Origin: Polaromonas sp. AER18D-145
Lineage (GTDB): Bacteria > Pseudomonadota > Gammaproteobacteria > Burkholderiales > Burkholderiaceae_C
Length of the DNA stretch: 44,601 bases
Direction: 5' to 3'
Assembly (NCBI RefSeq): GCF_002379095.1
Contig: NZ_NBZV01000040.1
Coordinates: forward strand, 1 to 44,601
Below are positions 8,176 to 17,221 of this stretch, piece after piece (positions within the stretch are counted from its first letter, which is position 1; each line of letters begins with the position of its first letter). A model generated the notes under the pieces. It was not told the DNA's origin, did not search any database, and saw nothing but the letters and a program-made list of their open reading frames with translations. The position numbers were made by a program, and so were the translations under genes.

Positions 8176-9452
8176 GGGAGCAATCCAAGGGCTTGGTTCA
8201 ATTGGGAAATGGCACGCTGAAGGCCCACGCGGGCGCGCGCCAGGGATAGGTCGGCTTCAAACTTTTCGCTGTCGGCGCGCAGGCGGGTCGGCAGGTCGGA
8301 CTCGCCGAGGCGGTAAGACTTGGCCACGAGGCCTTGCACCTCACTGCTCAGGCGCGCGCGTTCGGCCATGCTGGCCTGCGTGCGGCGGGCGGCGTCGAGC
8401 TCGGCCAGTGCCGATGCCAGTTCGGTCTGTATCTGTCTCTGGGCGGCGTCCAGTTCGGCCTGCGCGGCGTCGAGTTCTGCGCGTGCTGCAGCGATGCGCG
8501 GGGCGTTGCGGCTGTCGGTGCCGAAGGGGATTTTTATTGCCAGACGCAAGCTGGTCTCGCTTGCGGCGCCAAAGGCCGAACGTTCGCGCGTGACGCCTAC
8601 TCCGACTGACATCGGGTCGCGTTTGTCGGTTTCGCTCAGTTCGAGCGAAGCTTGCGCCGCCTGGACCCGCGACTGTGCGGCCTGTAACGCAGGGTGGTCT
8701 GGACCCATGACCGGGTTGGCGGACGGGAGGGGCTCGTCCAGCGACGGCACTGCGGCCATGCCGGTCAGGGCCAGCCACTGGTTTTGCAGGCGGGCTAGGG
8801 CCTGCTGCGCCTGTTCCCGTCCGCTGGCGGCCTGTTGGACCAGGGACTGCGCCTGCAAACCGTCCACACGGGCGCTGTCACCGGCTTTCACGCGGCGTTC
8901 CACGTCCTGCGCCAGTGTTTGTGCTTCGCTGTGTTTGCGTTGGGCCAGGTCGCGTTCGGTACGTGCCACGGCCACGCTGACGGCTGCTTCGCGCACATCG
9001 GCAGCGAGTTTCAGTCGCGCCACCTGTTGCTGCGGCTCGAAACCCAGGCGCAGCGCTGCCAGCTCACGCTGGGTGGCGCCGCGCACGCCCGGGCTCCAGA
9101 TCGGCAGTTCCAGCTCGGCTTCGTATTCCCGCAAGCCACCGTTGCTATTGAAGCGGTCGCTGCGATGCGCCAGCACGGCGCTTGGCGAGCCATTGATCCA
9201 GGATGATGCAGCGCGTTCCCGGGCCTGCAATTGGGCGCGGCGGCTGTCGGCACTGCGGGCTGCCGGGCTCAGGGCCCAGGCCGCGTCCAGCGCCTCGCGC
9301 AGGCTGGTGCCGCCCGTGGGTGCTGCGGCTTCAGCTAAGGATGGTAGGGGTCGCGGCGGCACAGTTTGCGCACTGGCAAGCGTGAGGGCGGCCGGCAGCA
9401 ATAACGATGTGCAGGCAAGCCGCGACAAACGGAAAGGGGAAAGATCAAGCAA
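8172..9452 (-). CDS. czcC: Outer-membrane channel of the RND system, TolC/CzcC family
   Basis: The protein (about 426 residues) has a signal peptide (TSLLLPAALTLASAQT) followed by two repeats of long amphipathic helices typical of outer-membrane efflux proteins. The first repeat begins at SLREALDAAWALSPAARSAD and ends near LARLQNQWLALTG; the second begins at NPVMGPDHPALQAAQS and ends at AISQLNQALGLLP. It forms the exit duct for CzcA/CzcB. The start is uncertain because no ATG fits. The TTG at 9452 has GGAG eight bases upstream and is preferred over the TTG at 9470. It ends in a four-base overlap with czcB, indicating translational coupling. Long open frames on the other strand here are artefacts of GC-rich codons. 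Confidence 0.92.
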   Translation of the reverse strand: MLDLSPFRLSRLACTSLLLPAALTLASAQTVPPRPLPSLAEAAAPTGGTSLREALDAAWALSPAARSADSRRAQLQARERAASSWINGSPSAVLAHRSDRFNSNGGLREYEAELELPIWSPGVRGATQRELAALRLGFEPQQQVARLKLAADVREAAVSVAVARTERDLAQRKHSEAQTLAQDVERRVKAGDSARVDGLQAQSLVQQAASGREQAQQALARLQNQWLALTGMAAVPSLDEPLPSANPVMGPDHPALQAAQSRVQAAQASLELSETDKRDPMSVGVGVTRERSAFGAASETSLRLAIKIPFGTDSRNAPRIAAARAELDAAQAELDAAQRQIQTELASALAELDAARRTQASMAERARLSSEVQGLVAKSYRLGESDLPTRLRADSEKFEADLSLARARVGLQRAISQLNQALGLLP

Positions 9453-9539
9453 GAGCGTTCTCCGAAGCAAATCAAAACTTCGGCGAACCTTTGCACTCAG
9501 GACACTGGAAAAAGAAAGACTTTTGAAGCGCCCGTCAGG

Positions 9540-9914
9540 TCAAAGGTTCACCACCGATGAGGTGGTGAAGCTCCATTTGGGGCGTTCGATGTTGTTGGGC
9601 TGTTCGCGGCTGGCCCAGGCTTGCGGCGTGGGCAGCGGGGCGCCGACGCTCGCATCGGTGGAACGGAACTGAGCAGGCAGCATACCGGCCGCATGGCCAT
9701 AGCCGCAGTGGCTATGGCTACAAGACTCGGTGGGCCCATGTTCATGCGCCGCGTCGGATGTTTCGTTGTCACCTGCAACGGTCAGTTGCCCCTCGAGGGC
9801 GTGGGCGGCAATGTGGCCCAGCTCCTGCGCAGCATCGGCTGCCGCGTGGGCATAGGCGCCGCCCGACAGCAGCGCTAACCAGAAAATCAGGAAGTGACAA
9901 ACAAGACGTTTCAC
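9540..9914 (-). CDS. czcI: CzcI-like small periplasmic His-rich protein
   Basis: A GTG at 9914 preceded by AGGGG gives 124 residues; the open frame extends upstream only through a weak TTG. The product starts with a signal peptide (KRLVCHFLIFWLALLSGGAYA) and carries a His/Cys-rich patch (HEHGPTESCSHSHCGYGH) suited to metal binding. Size, signal and position directly upstream of czcCBA match CzcI-type proteins, thought to modulate expression or metal handling of the Czc system in Cupriavidus. About 90 bp separate it from czcC, and both read leftward, so it is probably the first gene of the operon. Confidence 0.65.
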   Translation of the reverse strand: MKRLVCHFLIFWLALLSGGAYAHAAADAAQELGHIAAHALEGQLTVAGDNETSDAAHEHGPTESCSHSHCGYGHAAGMLPAQFRSTDASVGAPLPTPQAWASREQPNNIERPKWSFTTSSVVNL

Positions 9915-10109
9915 AGCCCCTATGCTAACAGCCGCGAAAGCCCCCGCGCCGCGCAAGGGATGAGGCCGGGACGGCCATTGGATAAAAATTGAATCTTTTC
10001 AGTACGGAGCAAGTGATACTCGTTTCAGTCTGGCTGGTGTAGTTCTGCGCAACCGCCTCGCACGGTGGAGGGCTTGGGCTACAGCCGCGTTCTCGGCGGC
10101 ACCTTTCAA

Positions 10110-10521
10110 ATTTTTGTAGTGGCAAAGGCCGGTCGTATTTGAATGCGTTGTTGACCAACCGCAGCCAACGACGCTGGCGATGGCGCTAAAACAGCCAGGC
10201 AAACCCCCAGACAAATGGTGTCAAAACGCCTGCTTTGACTTACACCCGATCCGAATTAACGCAGCCTCCCTCCGCAGAGCGGATGGTGATCAGATGGTCC
10301 CATCTGGAAATAAGGCTGCTGCAGCCGTTGTCCCGCAACTCGACGTGTGTGCCGTCGCTCGATGGAACCGAGATGTCGATGGTCTGAGGCCCGAAGGAAA
10401 TGAAACCGAACAGCCGAAGTCCCACCACATACTTGCCCTCCTCCCGACGCTCGGAGAGCGCGGACGGCCTGACCGTCACGAACGCCACCATGGGCCATGC
10501 CACGTAATGCAAAAGCGTCAT
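10110..10521 (-). pseudogene. Broken conserved gene with two in-frame stops
   Basis: From the ATG at 10521 the frame reads 93 residues with a conserved-looking core (VGLRLFGFISFGPQTI, VELRDNGCSSLISRWDHLI), then stops at a TAA. The same frame continues beyond it with AGVLTPFVWGFAWLF, hits a TAG, and continues with RHRQRRWLRLVNNAF. Read through, these match a conserved protein I recall ending in an AG-LTPFVW-FA-FYRHRQRRW motif, where the two stops replace sense codons (probably Glu and Tyr). Two single-base changes therefore inactivate it. Its function is unknown to me. The pieces after about 10110 do not resemble the family. Confidence 0.7.
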
Positions 10522-10856
10522 GACCTGCTCCAGTCACTGCTCAATCGAACAAGGCAGGAATGTGGACCTCGCGACAATCATCAGCACTCCTTCTGTTCTG
10601 CGGTCAGCCAGACCGAGCATGGGTTTTCAAAGTCAAAGTGCAGGCGGCTACGCACTGCCAAGTCGTGACGCATTCCGCCTTATTGGCCGCGGATTTTTAG
10701 GATTGCAGCCATCTGCAGTCGGTTGTGGCGTGAATACTAAAAGGACCAATGCCCGTCAGGATTACGGCGTTTAAAGCCTTTTGACTACAGGGCGCTATAG
10801 TGCTGAAAGTGAGCATGTGACATGCCTATATCGGCACGTTTCTTATGGAGATTGAT
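10522..10856. other. Gene-free leader region of the copper-storage operon
   Basis: No open frame here looks like protein. The most structured part is 10781-10801, where a TTGACT hexamer is followed by an imperfect palindrome: ACTACAG (10784-10790), four bases, CTATAGT (10795-10801). The half-sites resemble operators of MerR-family divalent-metal sensors (CadR/PbrR type) rather than CueR. A good -10 at the expected 19-20 bp spacing is lacking, so its role as a promoter is uncertain. A possible TATATC -10 lies near 10828. Confidence 0.4.
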
Positions 10857-11192
10857 ATGCCACACCAAGTTCATGCCGCCTGCATTGAGGCCTGTAACGC
10901 TTGCGTCATCGCCTGTAATCACTGCGCCGCTTCGTGCCTGCAGGAGCCGGATGTGAAGATGATGGCCCGGTGTATTGCGCTGGACATGGATTGCGCCCAG
11001 ATTTGTGCGGTCGCGGCCGCCGCAATGGCACGAGGCAGCGAAAACGCTAAAACGATCTGTAAAGCGTGCGCAGACGTCTGCCAAGCCTGCGGTGACGAGT
11101 GCGCCAAGCATGACATGGACCATTGTCAGGCCTGCGCGCGGGCCTGCCATGCATGCGCGCAAGAGTGCCGCAACATGGCGACTATGGATTGA
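10857..11192 (+). CDS. csp3: Csp3-type cytosolic copper storage protein, four-helix bundle
   Basis: The ATG at 10857 has GGAG seven bases upstream, so the in-frame ATG 12 bases earlier was not used. The 111-residue product contains 19 cysteines, many spaced CxxxC or CxxC along predicted helices (for example CIEACNACVIACNHC and CQACARACHACAQEC). This matches the Csp/DUF326 family, in which a four-helix bundle lined with Cys thiolates stores many Cu(I) ions. There is no Tat or Sec signal, so it belongs to the cytosolic Csp3 type rather than exported Csp1. A DUF305 gene follows after 27 bp, probably in the same transcript, combining cytosolic storage with periplasmic binding. Confidence 0.9.
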   Translation: MPHQVHAACIEACNACVIACNHCAASCLQEPDVKMMARCIALDMDCAQICAVAAAAMARGSENAKTICKACADVCQACGDECAKHDMDHCQACARACHACAQECRNMATMD

Positions 11193-11219
11193 GCAATTTA
11201 AATACAAGGAAAAATAATC

Positions 11220-11645
11220 ATGTTTTCAAAGTTCACTCTTTTAAACGCCAGCCGCTTGGGCGCCGTGGCCTTGGCAGCAACTTTAGTTTGGCCTGTCGCG
11301 CATGCACAATCGTCTGGAGCGACTGGAGGCGCCATGTCAGGCATGCAAGGAAAACCTGCGGCCTCTGCTCCAATGCAAGGTGGCATGGACATGAAGGCCA
11401 TGATGAAGGACAACAACGACAAGATGGCCGGGATGAATATGACCGGCAATGCCGACGCAGATTTCGCCATGATGATGCGGATGCACCACCAGGGTGCCAT
11501 CGACATGGCGGAGGCTCAACTGCGCAGCGGCAAAGATCCTGAAATGCTCAAAATGGCCAAGAAAATCATTGCCGACCAGAAAAAAGAAATTGCCCAGTTT
11601 GATAAATACCTGGCAAAGCATCCTCACGAAGGCGCCAAAAAGTAA
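11220..11645 (+). CDS. Exported DUF305 (CopM-like) copper-binding protein
   Basis: The 141-residue protein begins with a Sec signal (LGAVALAATLVWPVAHAQ), followed by a Met/Gly-rich linker (MQGGMDMKAMMKDN, MAGMNM) and a DUF305 ferritin-like helical domain. The family signature is clear: ADFAMMMRMHHQGAIDMA, with the paired His and Met residues that bind copper in CopM. The C-terminal helix ends in a Lys-rich tail. The protein would act in the periplasm. It is 27 bp after the copper-storage gene and convergent with cueR. The start ATG at 11220 has AAGGA nine bases upstream. Confidence 0.88.
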   Translation: MFSKFTLLNASRLGAVALAATLVWPVAHAQSSGATGGAMSGMQGKPAASAPMQGGMDMKAMMKDNNDKMAGMNMTGNADADFAMMMRMHHQGAIDMAEAQLRSGKDPEMLKMAKKIIADQKKEIAQFDKYLAKHPHEGAKK

Positions 11646-11670
11646 GGTCCTGCCAAATAAACCTGATGGA

Positions 11671-12126
11671 TCAGTCGCTGCGTCGAGCCTTAACGCTGGC
11701 CGGCACGTTGTGAACTTGACCCAACTGGTCAAGGATTGGACAGTCAGGCCGGTGATCGCCATGGCAGCAATGAATTAAGGTCTCCAAGGCCCGCTTCATT
11801 GCCTCCATCTCTGACATCCTCTCGTTGAGATCAGCCACTTGCTTGAGCGCGATCTTTCGAACATCGCTGCTTGAGCGTCGTTGGTTTTGCCAAAGTTTGA
11901 GCAGCTCCGCAATTTCGGCCATGCTGAAGCCCAAGGCCCGGGAACGCTTGATAAAGCGAAGGGTGTGAACCTCTTTATCAGAGTACTGGCGGTACCCTGA
12001 GTCCGTTCGATCAACGCTGGGCAGCAGACCCAGCGACTCGTAATGCCGCACCATTTTTGCGGAGACATCGGATTGGCGAGCGGCTTCGCCGATGTTGAAT
12101 GGCCCCCCCATATTCGATTGGTTCAT
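11671..12126 (-). CDS. cueR: Copper-responsive MerR-family regulator, CueR-like
   Basis: This 151-residue protein has an N-terminal MerR winged helix-turn-helix ([38 protein letters not shown]), a long dimerisation helix, and a C-terminal metal loop CHGDHRPDC. Cys121 and Cys129 have the CxxxxxxxC spacing of the Cu(I)-binding pair in CueR; an extra Cys120 precedes them. CueR senses cytosolic Cu(I) and distorts promoters with long spacers to start transcription. The gene overlaps the 3' end of copA by four bases, so it is co-transcribed with its target. Its likely operators are the two promoters between copA and copZ. Confidence 0.92.
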   Translation of the reverse strand: MNQSNMGGPFNIGEAARQSDVSAKMVRHYESLGLLPSVDRTDSGYRQYSDKEVHTLRFIKRSRALGFSMAEIAELLKLWQNQRRSSSDVRKIALKQVADLNERMSEMEAMKRALETLIHCCHGDHRPDCPILDQLGQVHNVPASVKARRSD

Positions 12127-14552
12127 GTGTTGCTTCCTTTCCAGCGGCGCAGCATCAAGGCATTCGTCACCACGCTGACGCTGCTAAAAGCCATGGCCGC
12201 GCCAGCAACCATGGGACTCAGCAGACCGAAGGCTGCCAGCGGCACACCCACCACGTTGTAGATAAATGCCCAAAACAGGTTCTGGCGGATTTTCGCGTAA
12301 GTACGGCGCGAGATGTCGATTGCATCAGCTACCAGGGCCGGATTGCCGCGCATGAGCGTCACGCCCGCAGCATGCATCGCGACATCTGTTCCCGTGGACA
12401 TGGCGATTCCGACGTCCGCAGCTGCCAGCGCCGGCGCGTCGTTGATGCCATCCCCAACCATGGCGACGATGACGCCCCCGGCTTTCAGTTCACCCACGAT
12501 CCTGGCTTTGTCTTCCGGCAGCACTTCGGCACGGATTTCATCAATGCCGAGTTGCTTGCCCACCGCCTGGGCACTGCCGCGGTTGTCGCCAGTCACCAGT
12601 ACGGACCTGACACCTTGTTCGTGGAGCTTAGCGATGGCTAGTGCCGCCGTCGGTTTGACAGCATCGCCAAACGCCAGCAAGCCCAAAAGCACCGGTTGGT
12701 CTGTGATGTCAGCCACCCACGACACCGTCCGGCCTTGGGCCTGGAGCTCGGCGGCACGTCCCGATAAGGGCCCAAGGCCCACTCCCAGTTCGTCCATGAA
12801 ACGTGAACTGCCAAGGCGCAGGTCACGCTGCGCCACTACGGCAGCCATGCCGCGGCCGGCAATAGCGCGAACTTTGGACGCCGATGTCAGTTGAGCGCCC
12901 TCTTGAACAGCGGCATCCATGACGGCGCGTGCCAAAGGGTGTTCGCTGCCCGCCTGGATAGAGGCACTTGCCGCAAGAAAAGCCAGACGATTGCCATCGA
13001 CGGCATCGGCTGCTACCAGCTCTGGTTTGCCTTCGGTAAGCGTACCGGTTTTGTCGAACGCAACCACTTTGACGCTATGTGCAATTTCGAGTGCTTCGGC
13101 GTCCTTGATCAAGATGCCATGCCGGGCAGCAACCCCGGTACCAGCCATGATCGCTGTGGGAGTGGCCAGGCCCAGAGCACAGGGGCAGGCAATAACCAGC
13201 ACCGCTACAGCGTTGAGAATGGCGTTTTCCCAGTTCCCCGTGCTGAGGCCCCAGCCCAGCAAGGTGACCAGCGCAATGCCGATCACCACCGGCACAAAGA
13301 CCTCGCTGACCCTGTCGACCAAGCGCTGTATGGGCGCTTTCTTCGCTTGGGCGGATTCGACCAGCCGCACGATGCGCGCCAGGGTCGATTCGGCGCCAAT
13401 GGCGGTGGTTTTTACCAGCAGCAAGCCTTCCGCATTCACTGAACCTCCGGTGACCTTGTCACCCTCGTGTTTGGCCACGGGCAGACTTTCGCCCGTGATC
13501 AGGGATTCATCGATCTGGCTGACCCCTTCCACCACCACGCCGTCCACCGGTACGCGTTCCCCCGGGCGAATGACCACGATGTCGTCCTTGAGCACCTGGC
13601 TGATCGGTATTCCGTGATCCTGTCCGTCCCGGCGCACCCGGGCTGTTTCCGGCCGCAACGCATTGAGCGCGCGAATGGCTTCTGTCGTCTGGCGTTTAGC
13701 ACGGGTTTCCAGCCATTTGCCGAGCAGTACCAAGGTGATCACTACTGCTGAGGCCTCAAAGTAGAGGTGTGCCATTCCATGGTCACCGTGGACCAGCAAT
13801 TGGTACACGCTCAAGCCATAACCCGCTGAGGTCCCAAGCGCCACCAGCAGATCCATGTTGCCGGCGCGCGCCTTGAGTGCTTTCCACCCAGAGCGGTAAA
13901 ACCGGGCGCCCAGCCAGAACTGCACTGGCGTTGCCAAGGCAAATTGCACCCAGCCAGGGAGCATCCATTCGATGCCGAACAGCATGGCGGCCATCGGAAT
14001 GACCAGCGGAATCGACAGCACGGCCGCGACAGCCACCGGCCACCATTCGTTGCCGCCCTTGACCGCCTCCCCCTGCCTCTTCTCCTCGGCGATCGCGCGC
14101 GCGGCATAGCCGGCCTTGGCCACCGCCGCAGTCAGAGCGCTGACGTCCAGATCACGGCTCGCCAGCTTAACCTCGGCGGTTTCGGTGGCCAAGTTGACTT
14201 GGGCGGAGGTCACGCCGGGCACTTTGAGCAAGGCTTTTTCGACGCGAGCAACGCAGGATGCGCAGGTCATGCCCTCGATACTCAATTGCACCGTTTGTTC
14301 GCCCACCGTGTATCCGGCCTTCTCGACGGCTGCGCGTAACGCATTCAGGGCCACGCCCTTATCGGCCCGGACGGTGGCCGCCTCGGTTGCCAGGTTCACG
14401 TTCGCCTCGCTGACACCCGGAATAGCCGAAAGGGCCTTCTCGACGCGGCTGACGCAGGACGCGCAGGTCATTCCCTCGACTGGTAAGGTCCAGTCGGTTT
14501 GGCCTGACGCGCTGGGTTGGAGTGCTGTTGCTATGTTCACGGTGTTCCTCAT
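12123..14552 (-). CDS. copA: Cu(I)-exporting P1B-1 ATPase CopA
   Basis: This 809-residue P-type ATPase pumps Cu(I) from cytoplasm to periplasm. Two N-terminal HMA domains carry GMTCASC (Cys30/Cys33 and Cys97/Cys100). Eight membrane helices include the transport motif CPC (456-458). TGES lies at 353-356, the phosphorylated Asp500 is in DKTGT, and a [10 protein letters not shown] hinge and an MAFSSVSVV copper signature are near the C-terminus. All diagnostic residues of the copper class are present. The gene is divergent from copZ, is led by a CueR-type promoter (14587-14617), and ends in a four-base overlap with cueR. Confidence 0.96.
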   Translation of the reverse strand: MRNTVNIATALQPSASGQTDWTLPVEGMTCASCVSRVEKALSAIPGVSEANVNLATEAATVRADKGVALNALRAAVEKAGYTVGEQTVQLSIEGMTCASCVARVEKALLKVPGVTSAQVNLATETAEVKLASRDLDVSALTAAVAKAGYAARAIAEEKRQGEAVKGGNEWWPVAVAAVLSIPLVIPMAAMLFGIEWMLPGWVQFALATPVQFWLGARFYRSGWKALKARAGNMDLLVALGTSAGYGLSVYQLLVHGDHGMAHLYFEASAVVITLVLLGKWLETRAKRQTTEAIRALNALRPETARVRRDGQDHGIPISQVLKDDIVVIRPGERVPVDGVVVEGVSQIDESLITGESLPVAKHEGDKVTGGSVNAEGLLLVKTTAIGAESTLARIVRLVESAQAKKAPIQRLVDRVSEVFVPVVIGIALVTLLGWGLSTGNWENAILNAVAVLVIACPCALGLATPTAIMAGTGVAARHGILIKDAEALEIAHSVKVVAFDKTGTLTEGKPELVAADAVDGNRLAFLAASASIQAGSEHPLARAVMDAAVQEGAQLTSASKVRAIAGRGMAAVVAQRDLRLGSSRFMDELGVGLGPLSGRAAELQAQGRTVSWVADITDQPVLLGLLAFGDAVKPTAALAIAKLHEQGVRSVLVTGDNRGSAQAVGKQLGIDEIRAEVLPEDKARIVGELKAGGVIVAMVGDGINDAPALAAADVGIAMSTGTDVAMHAAGVTLMRGNPALVADAIDISRRTYAKIRQNLFWAFIYNVVGVPLAAFGLLSPMVAGAAMAFSSVSVVTNALMLRRWKGSNT

Positions 14553-14586
14553 CTGCTTTTAGGCCGACATGGCGGCGATGAGGGAA

Positions 14587-14617
14587 ATTCTGAACCTTCC
14601 CACCATGGAAGGGTCAA
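14587..14617 (-). promoter_or_regulatory. CueR-type promoter of copA
   Basis: On the minus strand TTGACC (14612-14617) is separated from CAGAAT (14587-14592) by 19 bp. The spacer holds the near-palindrome CTTCC-ATGGTG-GGAAGG. Long 19-bp spacers with such dyads are the hallmark of MerR/CueR-activated promoters. It lies 35 bp upstream of the copA start codon. Confidence 0.85.
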
Positions 14618-14668
14618 GCCGGTAGAAGTTAATTCCCTGCCCAGCATGTGGATATGTGACGAAACATT

Positions 14669-14699
14669 TTGACCTTGCCACGGTGGCAAGGTCTAAATT
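14669..14699 (+). promoter_or_regulatory. CueR-type promoter of copZ
   Basis: TTGACC (14669-14674) and TAAATT (14694-14699) are separated by 19 bp. The spacer contains the near-perfect dyad CCTTGCCACGGTGGCAAGG, which closely matches CueR operators of copA promoters in enterobacteria. It drives the copZ gene starting 30 bp further on and faces away from the copA promoter. Confidence 0.9.
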
Positions 14700-14728
14700 T
14701 AGACATTCCAATTTTTTAGGAGCCTTTG

Positions 14729-14923
14729 ATGCTTGAATTCAACCTGCCAGACATGAGCTGCGGCCACTGCGCCAGCACCGTCGCCATGACCGCCAAGCTC
14801 GTCGATCCCAACTCCAAGGTGGATGTCGACATAAACACCAAAAGGGTCAAGATCGAATCGACCGAAGACCGGTCGGATTTCGTCGAAGCGCTGACCGAGG
14901 CTGGTTACCCGCCGGCACTTTGA
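14729..14923 (+). CDS. copZ: CopZ-like cytosolic copper chaperone
   Basis: A 64-residue HMA-domain protein beginning at an ATG with AGGAG seven bases upstream. The metal site is MSCGHC near residues 9-14 (GHC variant of the CxxC motif), in the usual loop after the first strand, and the fold ends with the Gly-Tyr-Pro turn common to the family. It would carry Cu(I) to CopA or the CueR/storage proteins. It is transcribed away from copA from its own CueR promoter, so chaperone and pump are induced together. Confidence 0.9.
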   Translation: MLEFNLPDMSCGHCASTVAMTAKLVDPNSKVDVDINTKRVKIESTEDRSDFVEALTEAGYPPAL

Positions 14924-15373
14924 GGTCCGGTTGACAGCACGCCACCCGACATTTTTGGGAGGCGATATCTCCGGACGAAATATCAGCTGTGTGCAGCCAA
15001 GCTCATGAAGATCGACGCCCGGTTGGGTGAAAGGAGAGGGATTCAGACATTTGCCCCATAGTACGCCCGCCCGCGCTGCTCAGCCTACAAAGCGACACAT
15101 TGCTACCGAACTCAGCGCACTGCCTTACATCGATATGTCACTGTCGCCACCGGATCGTCCATCGAACAGACAGGGGGAGGCAACGACTGATATCCTGTTT
15201 AGACATACCGAATGCTCAACCTAACCTGTCCCAACCCGTGAACGCTTTTCTACCATCACCGCATATGGATGCGCCTTCAAGAACAGGCAGCATCGCATCC
15301 CGTTCTCTGGAAGATGCCGCAGTGCATCTGGCCGTGTCGAGGAACGGCTTACCCATCCTACGCCAGGCCTTCC
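14924..15373. other. Intergenic stretch between copper block and amidotransferase
   Basis: These 450 bp contain no convincing gene. Open frames run into the amidotransferase from 15269, but the coding pattern begins only at 15374. A weak inverted repeat, GATAT (14964-14968) with ATATC (14980-14984), follows copZ but lacks a T-run. I found no FNR, CueR or recombination site here. This is where the copper block joins the metabolic block, and possibly an old insertion boundary. Confidence 0.4.
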
Positions 15374-17221
15374 ATGTGCGGCATTTGCGGTGAACTGAGA
15401 TTCGACGCCACGTCACCGGACATGGCGGTAATCAAACGCATATCCGAAACGCTGGCACGCCGCGGACCAGACCACGCGGGAACATATGCGAACGGACCGG
15501 TTGCCTTTGGGCACCGGCGCCTCGCAATCATCGACCTGTCTGCAAACGCCGAACAGCCGATGGTGGACGACACACTGCACCTCGCTCTGGTGTTCAACGG
15601 CACGATCTACAACTACCGGGAACTACGCGCCGAACTGATCTCAATGGGCCATACCTTCGTCTCGGAAGGTGACAGCGAGGTCATTCTCAAGGCGTACGCT
15701 GCATGGGGCGAACAGTGCGTACAACGTTTCTACGGCATGTTCGCCTTCGCCATCTGGGATATGCGTCGCGCCAGTCTGTTTCTGGCGCGGGACCGCTTCG
15801 GTATCAAGCCTTTGTACTTGACCCAGGATGACAATCGACTGCGGTTTGCATCGAGCTTGCCCGCGCTGCTTTCTGGCGGCGGCGTCGATACACGTCTCGA
15901 TCCTGTCGCATTGCACCACCACTTCATGCTGCACACCGTGGTGCCGGCACCGCGCACGATACTGACCGGCGTTCGCAAACTTCCGCCCGCCAGCACGATG
16001 ACTGTCGGCATGGATGGAGCCGTGACGCAGAAGTTGTACTGGACGCTGGACGCGACGCGGCCAGCAGAGCCGCTGTCAGAAGCGCAATGGCTTGCAAAGA
16101 CGCGCGAGGTCCTTGTGCGCGCGCTCGACCGTCATCGCCTTGCCGCCGACGTACCGGTGGGGGTACTGCTGTCGGGCGGGCTGGATTCGAGCCTGCTGGT
16201 TGGCTTGCTGGCCGATAAAGTGGACGACCTGTTGACGTTCTCGATCGGCTTCGAGGGCATCCCCGGGGTCAGTGTGGGTGCTGAGAAGGCCGACGAGTTC
16301 GAGTTCTCGGACCTGATCGCTGCGCAGTTCAACACCCGCCACCACAAGCACCTCATCCCAAACAGCGAGGTGCTTGCACGTTTGCCTGAAGCCGTGGCGG
16401 CCATGACCGAACCGATGATGAGCCACGACGTCATCGCGTTCTACCTGCTCAGCGAGCGGGTGTCGAAGGAGGTAAAGGTGGTACTTGCGGGGCAAGGCGC
16501 CGACGAGGTGTTTGGCGGCTACTTTTGGTACCCGTTGATGGACGCTGAAACCGGCCCGCCGGTGGAGCGCTTCGGCCGGCACTACTTCGACCGTGACCAT
16601 GCCGAGTATCTGGAGATGATCGCGCCGGCATGGCACGTGCCCGACGTGACAAGGAAGCTGGTCGCGCGAGAACTCGGCAGGCCGCAATCCGACACCTTTC
16701 TCGACGAGGTCTGGCGCTTCGACGCGACCACCTTGATCGTCGATGATCCAGTCAAGCGCGTGGACAACATGCCAATGGCCTGGGGTCTTGAAGTGCGGGT
16801 GCCCTTCCTTGACCATGAATTGGTCGAACTTGCAGCAAGGATGCCTCCCGAACTGAAGCTCAAGGATGGGGGAAAGTTTCCTTTAAAGGCGATCTCGCGC
16901 GGCGTGATCCCGGATGCGGTGATCGACCGACCGAAGGGCTACTTCCCGGTGCCCGCCCTGAAGCACGTGCGCGGCCCGTTTTTGGAGCTGATGCGCGGCA
17001 TTCTGCAGTCGGATGCCTGCATCCGGCGCGGGCTTTACCAACGCGCCTACGTCGACAAGCTGCTGGCCAATCCGGAGGCGCACTTCACGCGCATTCAGGG
17101 TAGCAAGCTGTGGCATCTCGCGCTGCTGGAATGGTGGCTGCAGGTACATGTGGATGGCGTCCCTGATGGCACCATCACGCAACCCGGCTCAGACGGGCTT
17201 TCCAGCACGTCGCGCGCATGA
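15374..17221 (+). CDS. asnO: Asparagine-synthase-family amidotransferase, N-acetylglutaminylglutamine type
   Basis: The start at 15374 places Cys2 after Met (MCGICGELRF), required as the nucleophile of class II glutaminases, so the 35-codon upstream extension was rejected. The 615-residue protein joins an N-terminal glutaminase domain (MCGICG, RRGPD, FNGTIYNYREL) to a C-terminal ATP-dependent synthetase domain with the PP-motif SGGLDSS. Segments such as HDVIAFYLLSERVSK, GQGADEVFGGY and VDDPVKRVDNM are typical of the amidotransferase that makes the osmolyte N-acetylglutaminylglutamine amide. The partner synthetase and peptidase of that pathway are not nearby. Ordinary asparagine synthetase AsnB is the alternative. 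Confidence 0.8.
   Translation: MCGICGELRFDATSPDMAVIKRISETLARRGPDHAGTYANGPVAFGHRRLAIIDLSANAEQPMVDDTLHLALVFNGTIYNYRELRAELISMGHTFVSEGDSEVILKAYAAWGEQCVQRFYGMFAFAIWDMRRASLFLARDRFGIKPLYLTQDDNRLRFASSLPALLSGGGVDTRLDPVALHHHFMLHTVVPAPRTILTGVRKLPPASTMTVGMDGAVTQKLYWTLDATRPAEPLSEAQWLAKTREVLVRALDRHRLAADVPVGVLLSGGLDSSLLVGLLADKVDDLLTFSIGFEGIPGVSVGAEKADEFEFSDLIAAQFNTRHHKHLIPNSEVLARLPEAVAAMTEPMMSHDVIAFYLLSERVSKEVKVVLAGQGADEVFGGYFWYPLMDAETGPPVERFGRHYFDRDHAEYLEMIAPAWHVPDVTRKLVARELGRPQSDTFLDEVWRFDATTLIVDDPVKRVDNMPMAWGLEVRVPFLDHELVELAARMPPELKLKDGGKFPLKAISRGVIPDAVIDRPKGYFPVPALKHVRGPFLELMRGILQSDACIRRGLYQRAYVDKLLANPEAHFTRIQGSKLWHLALLEWWLQVHVDGVPDGTITQPGSDGLSSTSRA

Noticed and set aside
8320..9672. Rightward 450-codon open frame opposite czcC
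   Set aside because: Ala/Ser/Arg-rich low-complexity translation typical of an antisense shadow; czcC on the other strand has clear TolC-family repeats.
15269..15373. N-terminal extension of the amidotransferase
   Set aside because: The catalytic Cys must directly follow the initiator Met, which fixes the start at 15374.
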